A DNA stretch of 64,000 nucleotides, taken from Heliocidaris erythrogramma (taxonomy: Eukaryota > Echinodermata > Echinoidea > Camarodonta > Echinometridae). Below the pieces are notes generated by a model. That model saw only the letters and a list, made by a program, of their open reading frames with translations, made no database searches and had not been told where the DNA came from. The DNA is taken from contig CM046866.1 of assembly GCA_025617745.1 (NCBI GenBank), positions 12,655,725 to 12,719,724 on the forward strand, read 5' to 3'. The position numbers and the translations under genes are program-made. Position 1 is the stretch's first letter. The number at the start of each line of letters is the position of its first letter. Of the stretch, positions 1 through 10,955 are shown piece by piece.

Positions 1-2506
1 GCATTCGGACAAAATTGTCCCAGGTTCTCATGAATATCGGAGACCGGGAACACACCGGGGTCCGACTCGGGAACATCCACCATTACAGTGACAACTGACT
101 GGGGAGAACCCGTCTCAGTAGCCGGCAGCGTCGGGGGATTAGTATCCCAACCATGCTGCTCAGCAAAGAGTCTCATTAATCTGAGCAACTCAGATTGAGA
201 GTCGGGGGGAAGAGAGGGCTGAGCCTTCTTACCCGACTTGGGTTTATCCTTGGATTTACCCTTCTTGGCTTTAAGCTTCTTAGCGGGGGTGTGAGCCACC
301 GAAATAGAAGGCCGTTTAGAAGCACGGGAAGTGTTAGGCTGCAGTATAGAAGCCTCACTACCCAAATTGTCCGGGCCGGGCTCCCCAGTGGGGAGAAGCA
401 ATTCGGCCGCAACTCTAGGGACTGTGCTTCCCCGACCAGAGCCCCGATTCGCATTGACTGCCGGGGGTGGACGGGCTGCTGCATTGCAGCACTGCTGGAA
501 ATAGCACCCGGAGCACTGACGTTGGTCAGTGGCTGGCGGGAACCAGCAGTCTTCCGCTGCGAGAACCTGCTCGAGGAGGAGGTCTTCTTAGCGGGATGCG
601 GATTTGCGTTACCGGCTGTAATTCCCCCCAGACACACCGACGGTGGTCGGGGGTCGGCAAGACCCAGTAACATCATTAGCTGACCGCTTAGCGGTCTTAC
701 CAGTTAATGCCCCCTCCAGGCTCCCGACGGTGGTCGGGGGTCGAGAGGACCCGGTAATACTAGCTACCGCCCGCGTCTTTTTTTTTTGTAACCAAGCCTA
801 GGCAGATTTCGCATTTTTTCATGAATATTCATGACGCAGGGTCGGGAAACGGTTCGGATTGGTCTTCATGAAAGCACGGTCGGTGGGGGAAAAGTCCCTG
901 GCCTGCACGCGCGTACGTCGATGGCCTTCCATACGTGCAGCGCTATATTTCGATCGTGTGTGTTCAACGTGTACGTAGCTAGGCGCCTAGCCTACGTTCA
1001 TGTATGTAACATGTATTGTTTAATTCTCAACATATTCACCCCACCTAAGCAATGTGACACGTAAAAAATTGGATTGAGCAGTCAATTTCAAAATCAAGTT
1101 TTGCATTAATTTATTGCATGTGCGTAGATCTAATTTAGTAATTAGCTCTTTTGAGGACACCCTCCTTTTCCGACCAACATTGACACTGCCACTGGCATTA
1201 CTCTGAAAATAGGTCTAGGCCTAGGCTATGCGTATATTGACAATTGCCCATCGTAATGTTCTCCACAAAAATGAACTTTACAACAATATGCAGAATCAAG
1301 ACACAGACTCTAGGCTAGGTCTAACAACGTTAGAGAGAGTCTTACTGTTCACGTTAGAAATTAAATTTCCTTGCATGCACACTGTAATTAGCACTTGCAA
1401 CCTGCTCCTGTAACGCACATTGCCCTGAGTTAGAAGAACTGCATGAGTCTTTAGGACTGAAAGAAGCAGACTACTACTAACGTTCCAATACAACTAAACG
1501 TTAGTACCAAGAAAACAAATTATTTTGGTGACCTTTTAGCTGATGAAAACAAAGTGCGTAACTAGTTATTGTAGGTAGATCAAAAATCATCTAGATGTAG
1601 ATCTACCCCCATCATCAATCATTTACTGATTAGATCTAGGTCTAACTCATCATGCTCAATGACCTTAAAATAACATTCACTTAATCTAAACTTAACTGAA
1701 ATTGAAAATTATAACAAAAAATTGGTCTAGTTAGAGTAGATCTAGAGTAGTTAGAGTCTTGGCTAGACATAGCTGCAAATTTGATGATATCACACCATCA
1801 CATTCCGATTCCATTTTGAAGTTGGGTCTACCACACGTCTATTATTAGGCCAGCATTTTGAGGGATACGTGGAGGCAATTCTAACTCTTATATTAAGATC
1901 TAGGGCCTAACTTAGATATGATCGATAATAGATTCAGTGCAAAAACGTAGGCTAGGCGCCTACACGTTGAACGCATACGATCATAATATGCGACGTACGT
2001 GCGTGCAGGCCAGGGACTTTTTTCCCCCACCGCGTACGGCGACCGTGCTTTCATGAAGACCAATCGGAACAGTTTCCCGACCCTGCGTCATGAATATTCA
2101 TGAAAAAATGCGAAATCTGCCTAGGCTTGGTTACAAAAAAAAAAGACGCCTACCGCCCCCCCCCCCCCCTCCCCCCTGGAGACGCGGTGGTCGTGAGTTG
2201 GAGGGAGCTAGAATTGCTAATGACGGGTGTTCGGTCCGAAGACTTATGAACACCTAACTTACCTATAAAGCCTGTCTTGCTCGACGCTCCCGGTACAAAA
2301 ATACCAGAGCGAGCCGACAGACTGACGCCCTTACCTCCCCTGACCATCGTGTTTGACTCGCTGGTAGGCGAGCGAAACACAGAGGTCTCCAACACACTCA
2401 CTGGGCTGACGCCCTTATAAGTGAGAGTAGTGGAAGGGAGGGAAGAAGAATTGAAAGAGCACGGAGGCAACCAAGACCTCGATTGCTCTTCCTCCGAAGA
2501 ACTCAT
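1..2506 (-). pseudogene. Decayed retroelement gag/ORF1-like frame, split by a MITE
   Basis: I do not recognise the family with certainty. On the minus strand a frame opens at an ATG near 2506 (MSSSEEEQS...) and runs Ser/Pro/Thr-rich to the insertion point at 2150. Beyond the inserted element (773-2149) coding character continues from 772 to position 1 in changing frames. It includes two copies of a peptide resembling RPPTTVG, then a Lys-rich stretch and the segment QSELLRLMRLFAEQHGWD close to the window edge. The last frame is open from a stop at 588-590 to position 1. At least two frame changes fall in G/C runs. The low-complexity, basic, retroelement-like composition suggests the ORF1/gag region of an LTR or DIRS-type element, but no protease, reverse transcriptase or recombinase is visible. 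It could instead be a degenerate host gene. Confidence 0.4.
773..2149. mobile_element. MULE-like non-autonomous element (long TIRs, 9-bp TSD)
   Basis: The ends are inverted copies of each other: GCGTCTTTTTTTTTTGTAAC at 773 is mirrored up to 2149. Similarity extends about 200 bp inward, including the palindromic TCATGAATATTCATGA and the CTAGGCGCCTA block. The perfect 9-bp sequence CTACCGCCC flanks both sides (764-772 and 2150-2158), which I read as the target-site duplication. Long TIRs with 9-bp duplications are typical of Mutator-like elements. No transposase ORF lies inside; the interior is AT-rich with many TCTAG/AGATCTA motifs. It splits the gag-like frame described for 1-2506. Confidence 0.85.
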
Positions 2507-2585
2507 TATCACCTGTAAGGAGATATACAAGAGTCAAACAATAAACAATTGTAAAGAAAAGGGCGTACAAAGCGAGAGTGAAAAG

Positions 2586-2625
2586 GAATGGAATTTTCCA
2601 GCGCAGTGTGTGGAAAATTCCATTC
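2586..2625. repeat. Perfect 15-bp inverted repeat, 10-nt loop
   Basis: GAATGGAATTTTCCA at 2586-2600 is repeated in perfect inverted form at 2611-2625. The hairpin lies just upstream of the start of the gag-like minus-strand frame, so it could be a structured leader or a remnant of a small foldback element. Confidence 0.8.
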
Positions 2626-3204
2626 ACGCACTACGAACAAAAGAACACTCTCGTAAGGGTATATGCACACATCAGCCACACACACGAAACACCAACGAAA
2701 CGTTACAGGGCTGAGCGCTCGGCAAAACGCCAAAGCGAATGCCCTGGGCTACTATACGAAAGAGGTGAAAAGTGAGGTATGAATTTAAGCTCAAATATCA
2801 CCAAAATAAATACGTGACAGACATAAACCGACACTAAACAGATATTAAAACAAGTCTAGGACGGAAATATTGGCAAAAGTCACCAGAAAACGCGCTAAAA
2901 GAGTAGCAAACTCTGGATTTTTGCGCAAGATAGTGACTTAGCTGCAACTCTTTAGGCTGCGAGAAGGAAAGAGGAGGATTGTGTGCGCGCGTCATGCGTA
3001 CGTGCACAGAGGAAGGCGTGATCCTAGGGGGGTATATGCACTGTCGTGACTTTAATTACTCGAATGGCTTGCGTAGTCGGAAGACTAGCAAATAGGTAGG
3101 TACATTGATTTATTGTAGTAAATTAACCTTTTTAATCGTGTCAAAAGGCTTTGGAAAATCAAGAATAACTTATCTTACATAGGTGCATTATGCAAGCAAT
3201 GAGT

Positions 3205-3361
3205 TTTTACATTTGCGGTCGACATGCTATGACATTTTGTGGTAAAAATGGAAATTTTTACGTTTGTAGGCAAAATGTTTTTACATTTGTGGTTAAACAG
3301 ATTTTTACATTTGCGGGTGAATTGTTTTTACTATTGTGGTTATTTTTACACTTGTGGGCTC
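3205..3361. repeat. Degenerate minisatellite, unit about 23 bp
   Basis: About seven imperfect copies of a unit like TTTTTACATTTGTGGTTAAA follow one another, with drift in the second half of each unit. It lies just past the last recognised 5'-nucleotidase exon and is followed by a 34-nt poly-C run. Confidence 0.6.
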
Positions 3362-3387
3362 TACACCCCTCTCGCCGCCCCAAGCTC

Positions 3388-3388
<1 letters not shown>

Positions 3389-3422
<34 letters not shown>
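3389..3422. repeat. Poly-C tract (34 nt)
   Basis: An uninterrupted C run, in the intron just beyond exon 5 of the 5'-nucleotidase-like gene. Its exact length is unreliable in any assembly. Confidence 0.9.
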
Positions 3423-3461
3423 ATCCAACCACCACCACAGACATGCCCTTGCCCCTCATAC

Positions 3462-6400
3462 CTTGTTCTATAGATGAAGCAATGCTCCCGGCCGAGGTCA
3501 TGGCGATGTCAATATCCCATCCCATTCCATGAGAGAACCTCATCGAGTCCGTCAGCATGTTAGCCATGGTGCATTCACTGACACTACATACGCTGTAGCG
3601 TCCCACCAGCTCGATTTCGGTTGACCCGACCACTGACTTCGAGGTAGCGTCGACAAGGACTTTCCATGTTTCAACTTCGGCTTGCATATCAGGGTCTAAC
3701 ATGAAAATGATCAAACGGTTTACGGTACTTGAACTCTCTTTCATATTGATAAAATAAAAAATGACATTAATTACATTTACAAGGAACTTGATGGTAACTT
3801 TTGTAAGCGCTCTGTGAAGGTTTCGGTGTTTTACAATAAATTCACCTCTTCTTCGAAACTCCAAGACCTTTTGATGAAAACAGAAAATGCAGCCAAGCTT
3901 CATAATGTGAGATTCTTGCGAACTATCCACTAAAATCAAAGAAACGTGAAATTTTCCTTAAAGGGAAATCCAACCTTAATAGCAAGTTGCTTTGAAAGAA
4001 AGAGGAAAAATCAGAGAAGCAGATTGGTGAAACTTTGAACGAAACCGGACAAGCAATAAGTTAATGAATTTTTGAAAGTTGTAATCACTATACATATGGG
4101 AATTTCAAATTGGACGAATAGGTAATGTCACTGTGATGTAGCTGTGGACAACTCCCCATTCGCTCTAACACACAAAATGTATTACTCAGTAGGATCTTTT
4201 CCTTTAATGAGGACCTATAGAGTACCGAAGTGCTGACGTCATATTCGCTCGTCGTCCAGGATACTGGTTCCAAACAACAGAGCCCACCCATGAGGTTCAC
4301 CGCGAAGTCATTCGAGCAACGGGCTGGAGCAGGACAATTTCAGTGTTTGGCGCTGGTGTGATCACCACGCCATTGTTTAGCACAAAATTGTTTAAAACCA
4401 GCAACCTTGACAACTTGGCCGGTATGACGTCACACTTCGGTACTCTATAACAATATGCTATCTCCAATATATTTTGAGTACTGCCCCTAGAGTAAAAGCG
4501 CCTCGAAGAAAACCGCAAAATAGTGATATTTTTGTGTACATCAAACGGGAGAGTTGTCAACAAAAATGTCACAATCGACTCACCAAATTGCCAATTTGAG
4601 ATTCGCATAGATGAAGTGATCTCATTTTTCAAACATCAATAACTTTCTTAGTATTTTTCCGATTTCTTTCAAACTTTCACCATCCTGTTTTTCATATTTT
4701 TCTGCTTTCACACAAATCATCTTATTACCATGGTTGGATTGCCCTTTAAGTGCATTACAAAACTATATGCCTACATGGGTTTAAGAGCAATATAGTCGTA
4801 TAGATTTTTTTCTCTCTTTTGCTTATACCCTCCCTCTCATAGAGGGTTTCCATAGCAATCATGAATTACCTTTCGCGACGTTTCTGTCCAGTGCGATGGG
4901 ATTTCCTGCGTATGACGTCATTACACCGTCATCATCGAAAGTGACTTCGAGATACCCGAGATACTTTCCGAAAAGGTACGCGGTGACGATGGGGACGTCG
5001 AGACTCTCGTTGTAAGAGGGGTGGATGATTGTGGGGTAGTCGCCTTTCTTAGCTCCTTGATCGTAAGGCGGATCACCTAGCAATAAAATATGCCATTAGA
5101 TTTCCAAGATAATGGCAACAGAATGAAAAGTGTTTTGCACCACTTTATACACTGTAAAAACTGAAGTGCTACTTTTTCGGGGCATGTATAGTGACTGCAC
5201 CTGAAATGCTGTTTTAGCACTTGTAGTGTGCTAATTTACAAGCAAAAAAAATGTGATCGTGGCGAGCCTCGAACCCGGTTCCGCTGATTGAGAGGCGCTG
5301 ACGTTACCGATAGACTAACGAATGCTTCTTGCAATCCAGTTTAGTCATGGGAGCCAAGTAGATAACATGGTGTCGTAAATTCACTATGTAACAATATGAT
5401 CTGCTCTAAATCGTACGATGTGAGTTAGTCTAGCGGTGTATAATGCCAGCAATTCTCGATCAGCGGACCCTGGTTCGAGGCTCGCCAAAATCACGGTTTT
5501 TTAATGAATCTTTAGCAGTTTAAAGGAGAATTAACCTCAAACAATAAAGACGATAGTGTTGAAAGGTGTTATTTATTCCTACTTGTTAGACTATATGGCT
5601 TCGCGTCAAAATATACGAGATCGATACGAATCAAGATTTTCTGAGCAAAATTTATCATCTGCTAGCAATATGTATCGTCTGCTAGCAATACATGGGGGCT
5701 GCCATTTTTTTATGTGTACAAGAAGATTTTCTTAATCCAAATGCCCAATTGCCTTTTTCAAAATTAAAAACCCATTTGAGATTAAAAATATAGAATAGAT
5801 ATGTCAATTTATTTTTAAACTGAAGATTTCCTTATATATTTCTGTTGAAAATCGATATTCGCTTAATATAAATCTATTTTCTAGATACTGTGACGCAATG
5901 GACGGAGCAAATTAATTCAAATTTTATGGATGCTTCTTCCCTGAGCATCTATAGCAGCAAACTATGCATTCACCTGCTTTCGGATAATGGGACTTGAAAA
6001 GTCAGAATGCATGCTGCATACTGCTCTGTTTGGCAAACCCAAGAAAATAGATTTTTGTTAAGCAAAACCAGACAATTTAAAAGTATCATTATAAAGATTT
6101 AATTTTTATAAATCATGTAAACACCCACTTTATATTTTTCGTCACATATGGGATTTTAGGTAATGAAGAAAAGCAATTTAGGTCTTGGATTCAAAATATC
6201 TTCCTGACCGGAACATTTCTCAATGGTTCATGTACAAATCCAAATCAGCAAGAAAATGGCAACCCCCATGTAAATGAGTAGGAGACGATACCGGGTGTTG
6301 GAATATCTTTATTTATACCCTTTTCTGATATCTTATTAGAAAATGATTTAGGCCAATAAGTAGGAATATATTACACCTTTCAATATAAGTAAATTTGTAC

Positions 6401-9059
6401 TCAGTGGTTAATTCTCCTTTAAGGAGCCGGTCCAGCTCCCGTGAAAGTGCTGAAATAGCACGATGTGTGCATTCCAATAGCACTCTGAGTGCAGTCCCTA
6501 TGCATGCCCTCAAAAAGTGCTAAATTCAGCCGTCCTGGTTCTGAAAACAGCACTTAAGTTTGAAGAGTGTAACTACATGTTTTGTGCAAAAGTGACAGTA
6601 TTTCAATGAACAGGAATAAAACGTTTCAATTAAAATTGCTTAGCCAATTTGTTGTAAACATCGGTGATAATATTCATGAAAGCCGAAGGAAAAAAAATGT
6701 TGCACCGAATTCTCCCATTTAATTTCATAACTGAAATCAGTGGAGGATCTACATAGGGGGAAGCCCGGCCCGTGCCCCCCCCCCCCCCCCCCCATTTTTG
6801 AAACCCAACTGGCATACCATAGTACACAATTAAGAAAATATTGCCCCCATTATTGTGTACTTTAGCGGCACTGTGCCCCCTCTTTTATAAAATCCTGGAT
6901 CCACCCCTGATTGAAATTACTTCGATCACAAAGCTTTCCAATAATTTTCTGCCGTCGTCATATAATAGCAAGTATACTAATATTGTCAAAGTTGTAACAC
7001 AATTCTAACATTGATTAAATATGCCACGTAATTCCGTGACCAACCATGTCAACTTTACTGCCTACTAGACTGGGAATTACCATGTAAAACCTTATTATGA
7101 AGCCCTATAGTTTTCTGACGTTTTCTGTCGTTTTCCGTTGACGAATCTTAAATAACATACCTGTGTACAAAAAGGTATTTGGATGACCTCCTATGACAAG
7201 GTCGACTCCTCGCACAGATCTTGCGATCTCTTGGTCAACCTCGAAACTGGAGTCGCTGAGAGCAATGATCTTATTGACACCGTGATCGTGTACGAGAGCA
7301 TCGACTTCGGCTTGGACAGACTCGACAACGGGTAGGAATACGAGGTTTCCTGAAAATTTCAAAACATAAGGCCGAAATATGTTTAAGGTTTATGTCAACA
7401 TCCACTAGGTTTCTAAAGGCAAAATAATTCATTATGTGTACTAGCGATTTCCATCAGAGAATTACTAATATAACACCAGGCTTCAAAGAACAGTCATATC
7501 AATAATTTTCATAACTTAGGTAAAGTACCGGTATCTTATTGGCTGCTACAATAATGGCTCTTTTTCTGGAGCGTCATCAACTCCATGTTCACTTCTAGTT
7601 GTCCTTGATTCTCATTTTCCGGAAACAATTTCATTAATGGATCACTTGATGATGATTGGTATAATAAAGTTACATTTTACAAAAATGAAACTGAGAATTA
7701 AAGAAAAAGTTTGCGCTTTAATATAGACCGCATTTGTATTTTATTATCTTACGGTGCTCGTACCTGTCGTTGCTAATTCTGGGGTTTCTGGTTTGGTTAT
7801 CCCGACCACGCCCACTTTCTCACCCCCTACGGTAAGCACATGACTCCTGGAGACCAGAGGCTGCATAGTTGGTTCGTTGGTGGTATTTATGTTAGTGCTC
7901 ACGGCTGGGAATTCAGTTTGCTCTAAAAATGGAACTAGTCCAGGGACACCTCTCAAAAACTCACTTTTTGCCAGTCCCTGAAAAGTTAAGATCAAAATTA
8001 TTTCGATTTGAAAACTGATTTCCCTGTATTAGATAAATAAAGCACATTTTGTGTCATTAATTTGTTGTTCATTTGCTTCCATACAACTCCCTCAACATTT
8101 TGACCTATTACTTTTGTATCTATTGTCACTTTCATATAGTACAGTAAGATCACGCAGAGACTGAAAGCTGAAGTATATCCGAGAACTTCCTGTTTTATCA
8201 TTTGACTAGTTATAGTGCGACCCGTTAAACCATGTACATTCGCTGTATACATAGATTATAAGAAAACTGTCACCTGGACTACTACCCACCAACCCGTGCA
8301 CATGTGCGTGTGTGTGTGTGTTTGGGTGTGGGTGTGTTTATGTGTGTGAGATTGACCATGGCCGGATGTGGCCGCTTCCTGGCCTGATCTGCCTCGGCGT
8401 TTGCTTGGGGAGAAAATATCAAGCCAAGGTTACGCAATATCCTGTGTTTACTTCTAACACGACACACAGGTCATTCTTTGTGAGGCTGGTAATAATTGGT
8501 GCAACTAAGACAACACCAAAGCGCCAAGTCAATATCATAGGCCCTATATATTGCTCCCAAAAATATAGCTAATTTGCAGAAAATATTCCCTTTTTTCATT
8601 TTGGCAGCGACGAAAAAGGGATGATGAAGGACGTGATTCCTCTGTATTGAGTATAAATTAAACTGATATACTGTAATTAATTGTCGTGGACACACAACTT
8701 ACCATAGCATCGTAACCTAATAAATTCATAAAGTGAGCCGTTGCATTGCCCTTGTAAACATAGAACCAGTCCGTTCCTTGGAACTGGTCTCCTGTATCCA
8801 GGAATATGATGTTTTCATTGCCGGGATCCCTCTCACGGATCTCCTTCAAAACCGCGGCCCGTCTTGCTACCCCTCCGAAGCATCGCTCTTCCGCCAGGAG
8901 TTCTGGGGTGCATGGCAGCCCTGATTCGCTTATTTCCTCGATTCGGTCTAAGCAGTCATTGGTGTGCAATACTGTCAGGTTGAAATCTCCGGTGCAGATA
9001 ATGACCATTGAGAACCAGGTCAAAACCAGAACAAAACTATTCCCAAAGATTTTAGACAT
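3462..9059 (-). CDS. Secreted 5'-nucleotidase (CD73/NT5E-like), probable pseudoenzyme, 3' end not seen
   Basis: Five minus-strand exons join in phase: 9059-8703, 7977-7764, 7349-7161, 5076-4870 and 3695-3462 (1201 nt), with GT donors and AG acceptors at every junction. The start MSKIFG was chosen because a hydrophobic signal peptide of about 22 residues follows it. Family landmarks in order are FNLTVLHTND, LDTGDQFQGTDWF, VNKIIAL, VRGVDLVIGGHPNTFLYTG and TAYLFGKYLGYL. CD73 is a GPI-anchored ectoenzyme that hydrolyses AMP. Here four of seven metal ligands are changed (human numbering H38 to L, N117 to K, H118 to S, H220 to D); D36, D85 and H243 remain. Exon 5 has SVSEC where the substrate Arg354 is expected and lacks the NGGGIR loop. 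The last C-terminal exons and GPI signal are not visible before the window edge. It is either a pseudoenzyme or a decaying copy, although frames and splice sites are intact. Confidence 0.88.
3962..4745. mobile_element. TTAA-flanked MITE, imperfect long TIRs
   Basis: The element begins AGGGAAATCCAACC and ends GGTTGGATTGCCCT, flanked by TTAA at 3958-3961 and 4746-4749. Imperfect inverted similarity runs about 150 bp inward from each end. It lies in intron 4 of the 5'-nucleotidase-like gene. TTAA duplications point to piggyBac- or Kolobok-type mobilisation. Confidence 0.75.
5251..5506. mobile_element. Foldback of two tRNA-like arms in opposite orientation
   Basis: The left arm (minus) and right arm (plus) each read GTTAGTCTAKCGGT...GGTTCGAGGCTCGCC, which look like Pol III A- and B-box sequences about 50 nt apart. 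The arms are separated by about 100 bp of unrelated sequence and end in near-identical ATCAC/GTGAT termini. It is best read as an inverted tRNA-derived SINE dimer or a MITE that captured one. Neither arm folds convincingly as a functional tRNA. Confidence 0.5.
5524..6418. mobile_element. MITE family A, copy 1 (TTAA, AGGAGAATTAAC ends)
   Basis: Ends are AGGAGAATTAACC and GGTTAATTCTCCT, with TTAA on both sides (5520-5523 and 6419-6422). The second copy at 12319-13190 shares the ends and the subterminal GGGGGCTGCCATTTT block, while the interior is in the opposite orientation. No ORF of interest lies inside. Confidence 0.85.
6738..6911. mobile_element. Small MITE with poly-C core and GGATCCACCCCTGA end
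   Basis: TCAGTGGAGGATCTAC at the left is imperfectly mirrored by GTAGATCC-like and AATCCTGGATCCACCCC sequence at the right, around a poly-C run at about 6775-6794. It belongs to the CAGGGGCGGATCC-type small repeats also present at 26281, 35967, 49576 and 60258. Confidence 0.45.
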
Positions 9060-9201
9060 CGCATATGATCTCCGTATACCTGTCTCAGTAATTATTTCTT
9101 GACCTCTTGTCACAATCGGAATTTTCAGGGCGCTGCGCTACACGAAGAGAATAACCGACAATTAACTTTAAGCCAAATATAGTCACGGATGAAGTAACAC
9201 C

Positions 9202-9366
9202 ATCAAAACTATTTTCGAAAACAAGGGCAATTTCAAAGGCCTATTGTACTGCCCATAGAAATCAGGTTCGGATTACGTAATAGGCGATTGTAATGTTCCC
9301 ACATTTCTAAAGGTGATAGACAGGGCTATTGAAATTGCCTTCAGTTGATTTTTCGAAAGTAGTTTT
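9202..9366. mobile_element. Small palindromic MITE (family E), degraded copy
   Basis: GGCAATTTCAAAGGCCTATT and its inverted partner AATTGCC...TTTTTCGAAA flank a core that also occurs at 14105-14276 (CCCATAGAAATCA, GTTCGGATTA, then a GTAATA block). It lies upstream of the 5'-nucleotidase first coding exon, so it may be in that gene's 5' flank. Confidence 0.4.
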
Positions 9367-10224
9367 TATCGCGTTCAGTGTGTATCACATTCAATATCGA
9401 AGTACTTAAGTTATTTCCAACATGGATATCAGTTATCTTAGTCTAAAATGTCTATGTAGCTGCGTAGACCTCAGGGAAATTTTTTTCAACATATCCAAAA
9501 TATTCCAATATTTCCACACACTGTAGGTCAGGTCCTGTGCTGCTTCCGAGTTAATTTTTGATAATCGACCACTATCTATTCGTTTCTGTCACGTCTCTAG
9601 TTGACACATTTGTTTTTATTTTTTATAGTTTTTTAATATATAAGTAGGACCGTGTTTAAAACTGCGAATGTCTATATGCAAATACAGTTGTGCAGTTCCA
9701 GTCACGGAATTTTTTACAATTTGGGTAAGGACAGAATACAAATATGTGGACAGGCGTTGTGCAAATAAAGATGACACGCAATCGGTTTACAAGCATTTGC
9801 ATGCAAACTCCGGAGTCCTGCCCGGCGTTTTGAAATACTGGCGTGGGTAGGCCTATATACAAATAAGACTTGAAATTTGAAATTATGTCATTAAGTCGCG
9901 TTAAGTGGATACTGCAAACATGTTTCTACTTTTGAAACAAAGTCCACTGCATACACGAGAAAATGTGTCACCCCCCCCCCCCCCAAAAAAAAAAAAAAAA
10001 AAAAAAAAGTTTTTAAGATTCGATGTTACCTTTGAGATTTTGAATATCAAAAGGCGTATTACGATGTACAAATATTGATTTTGATAGATAATTGGTGAAT
10101 GGTACACTACATACACAATACACAAAGGACATGTTGTGCGAGGGGGTTATCACCCATCGCCCTGGGCGTGTTTTTAAAGATTTTCAAATCCCTCAGGGCG
10201 TGTTATGAGGAAAAAAAATAGATT
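9367..10224. other. Intergenic, no gene seen; poly-C/poly-A at 9970-10008
   Basis: AT-rich DNA without convincing coding potential on either strand. A C run followed directly by a run of about 24 A lies at 9970-10008, which may mark the 3' tail of a retroposed fragment. Confidence 0.5.
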
Positions 10225-10720
10225 TCAGATCTCAGATTTAGATTTTATTTCATTTCATTTTTTCAAGTATATAACAATAACTATTGTGCAATTAACAATA
10301 TGTAAAAATAAAATAGGCCTAATTGACAACGAAACTAAGTGCAGAAACATTTTCGATCATTACAAGCAAAATAAAGAGCATTAACGTTTGAGCTGTAAGA
10401 AAAATATAGCACTTAAGACTACATTAGCAAGGGCCTGGGAGCCGGGGGTGCGGGGGGTGCTGCAGCACCCCCTGCAATTTTTTTTTTTTTAAAGTAGTTA
10501 AAAAAGAGACCCTAAAACGCTAAGGACATTTTTTTTTTGCTTGCTTGTCAGAGATTTTTGGACTGAAAAAGAGACACTAAAATGCTGAGGACCTTTCTGT
10601 TTTTGGCTCACAGCACCTCCAGTAACAAAATCGTTCCCAGGCGCCTGTACATTTATAGGGAAAGTATAAAAATTATGAAGATGAGAATGAAAACAAAGAC
10701 CAGCAAGAGGAAAAGACTAT
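10225..10720 (-). mobile_element. LINE 3'-tail fragment (CR1/L2-like), interrupted
   Basis: AGATTTAGATTTTATTTCATT at the left marks the tail of a minus-strand LINE. The following block (GTGCAATTAACAATATG..., then CGATCATTACAAGCAAAATA, then GAATGAAAACAAAGACCAGCA) recurs near 30660-30970 and 56068-56380. A smaller MITE (10431-10648) interrupts it here. Only 3' untranslated sequence is present. Confidence 0.5.
10431..10648. mobile_element. MITE family D, copy 1 (GGGCCTGGGAGCC end)
   Basis: Starts GGGCCTGGGAGCCGGGGGTG, contains the palindrome GGGGGTGCTGCAGCACCCCC and ends CCCAGGCGCCTGT. An inverted-orientation copy lies at 22536-22754. It interrupts the LINE tail at 10225-10720, so it is younger than that fragment. 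Confidence 0.6.
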
Positions 10721-10955
10721 GATTTGTAATGTAGATAGGCTTATTTTTGTGCCCAAATGTAATGATGGATCAGACTCTAGATTCAGGCTCAAAGCATTTT
10801 AAGATTCTGACATGCAAAATTGTGTTTTTTATAATATATAGAAAGGTCCTCGAATTTTACATATTACCGAAAAATCAACGGACTGAGAAATGGTAGCGGA
10901 AGTTACGCTAGACCCATTCCTGTTTTATTTCATGAAAGTCACGGCACTAAGTAAT

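Larger units (their letters stand above)
5150..6575. mobile_element. Outer MITE with AGTGCT-type ends, hosting two nested elements
   Basis: The left segment near 5150 (ACACTGTAAAAACTGAAGTGCT, then CGGGGCATGTATAGTGACTGCAC) is mirrored near 6485-6575 (GTGCAGTCCCTATGCATGCC, then AACAGCACTTAAGTTTGAAGAGTGT). This suggests one old hAT-like MITE, now split by a tRNA-like foldback at 5251-5506 and a TTAA element at 5524-6418. Boundaries are approximate. Confidence 0.4.

Noticed and set aside
176..676. A 166-codon minus-strand ORF starting MMLLGLADPRPP as a gene of its own
   Set aside because: Its first half fits the gag-like coding flow, but the rest loses coding character where a neighbouring frame takes over, so it is one segment of a frameshifted pseudogene.
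2770..3360. C-terminal exons of the 5'-nucleotidase
   Set aside because: I searched by eye for the WENL, FGGTFD and GGDGF-type motifs on the minus strand and saw none; they may lie beyond position 1 or be lost.
3239..3532. Open frames rich in Pro or Gly across the poly-C tract
   Set aside because: They are translations of the homopolymer and the minisatellite; the real signal is the 5'-nucleotidase exon on the minus strand.
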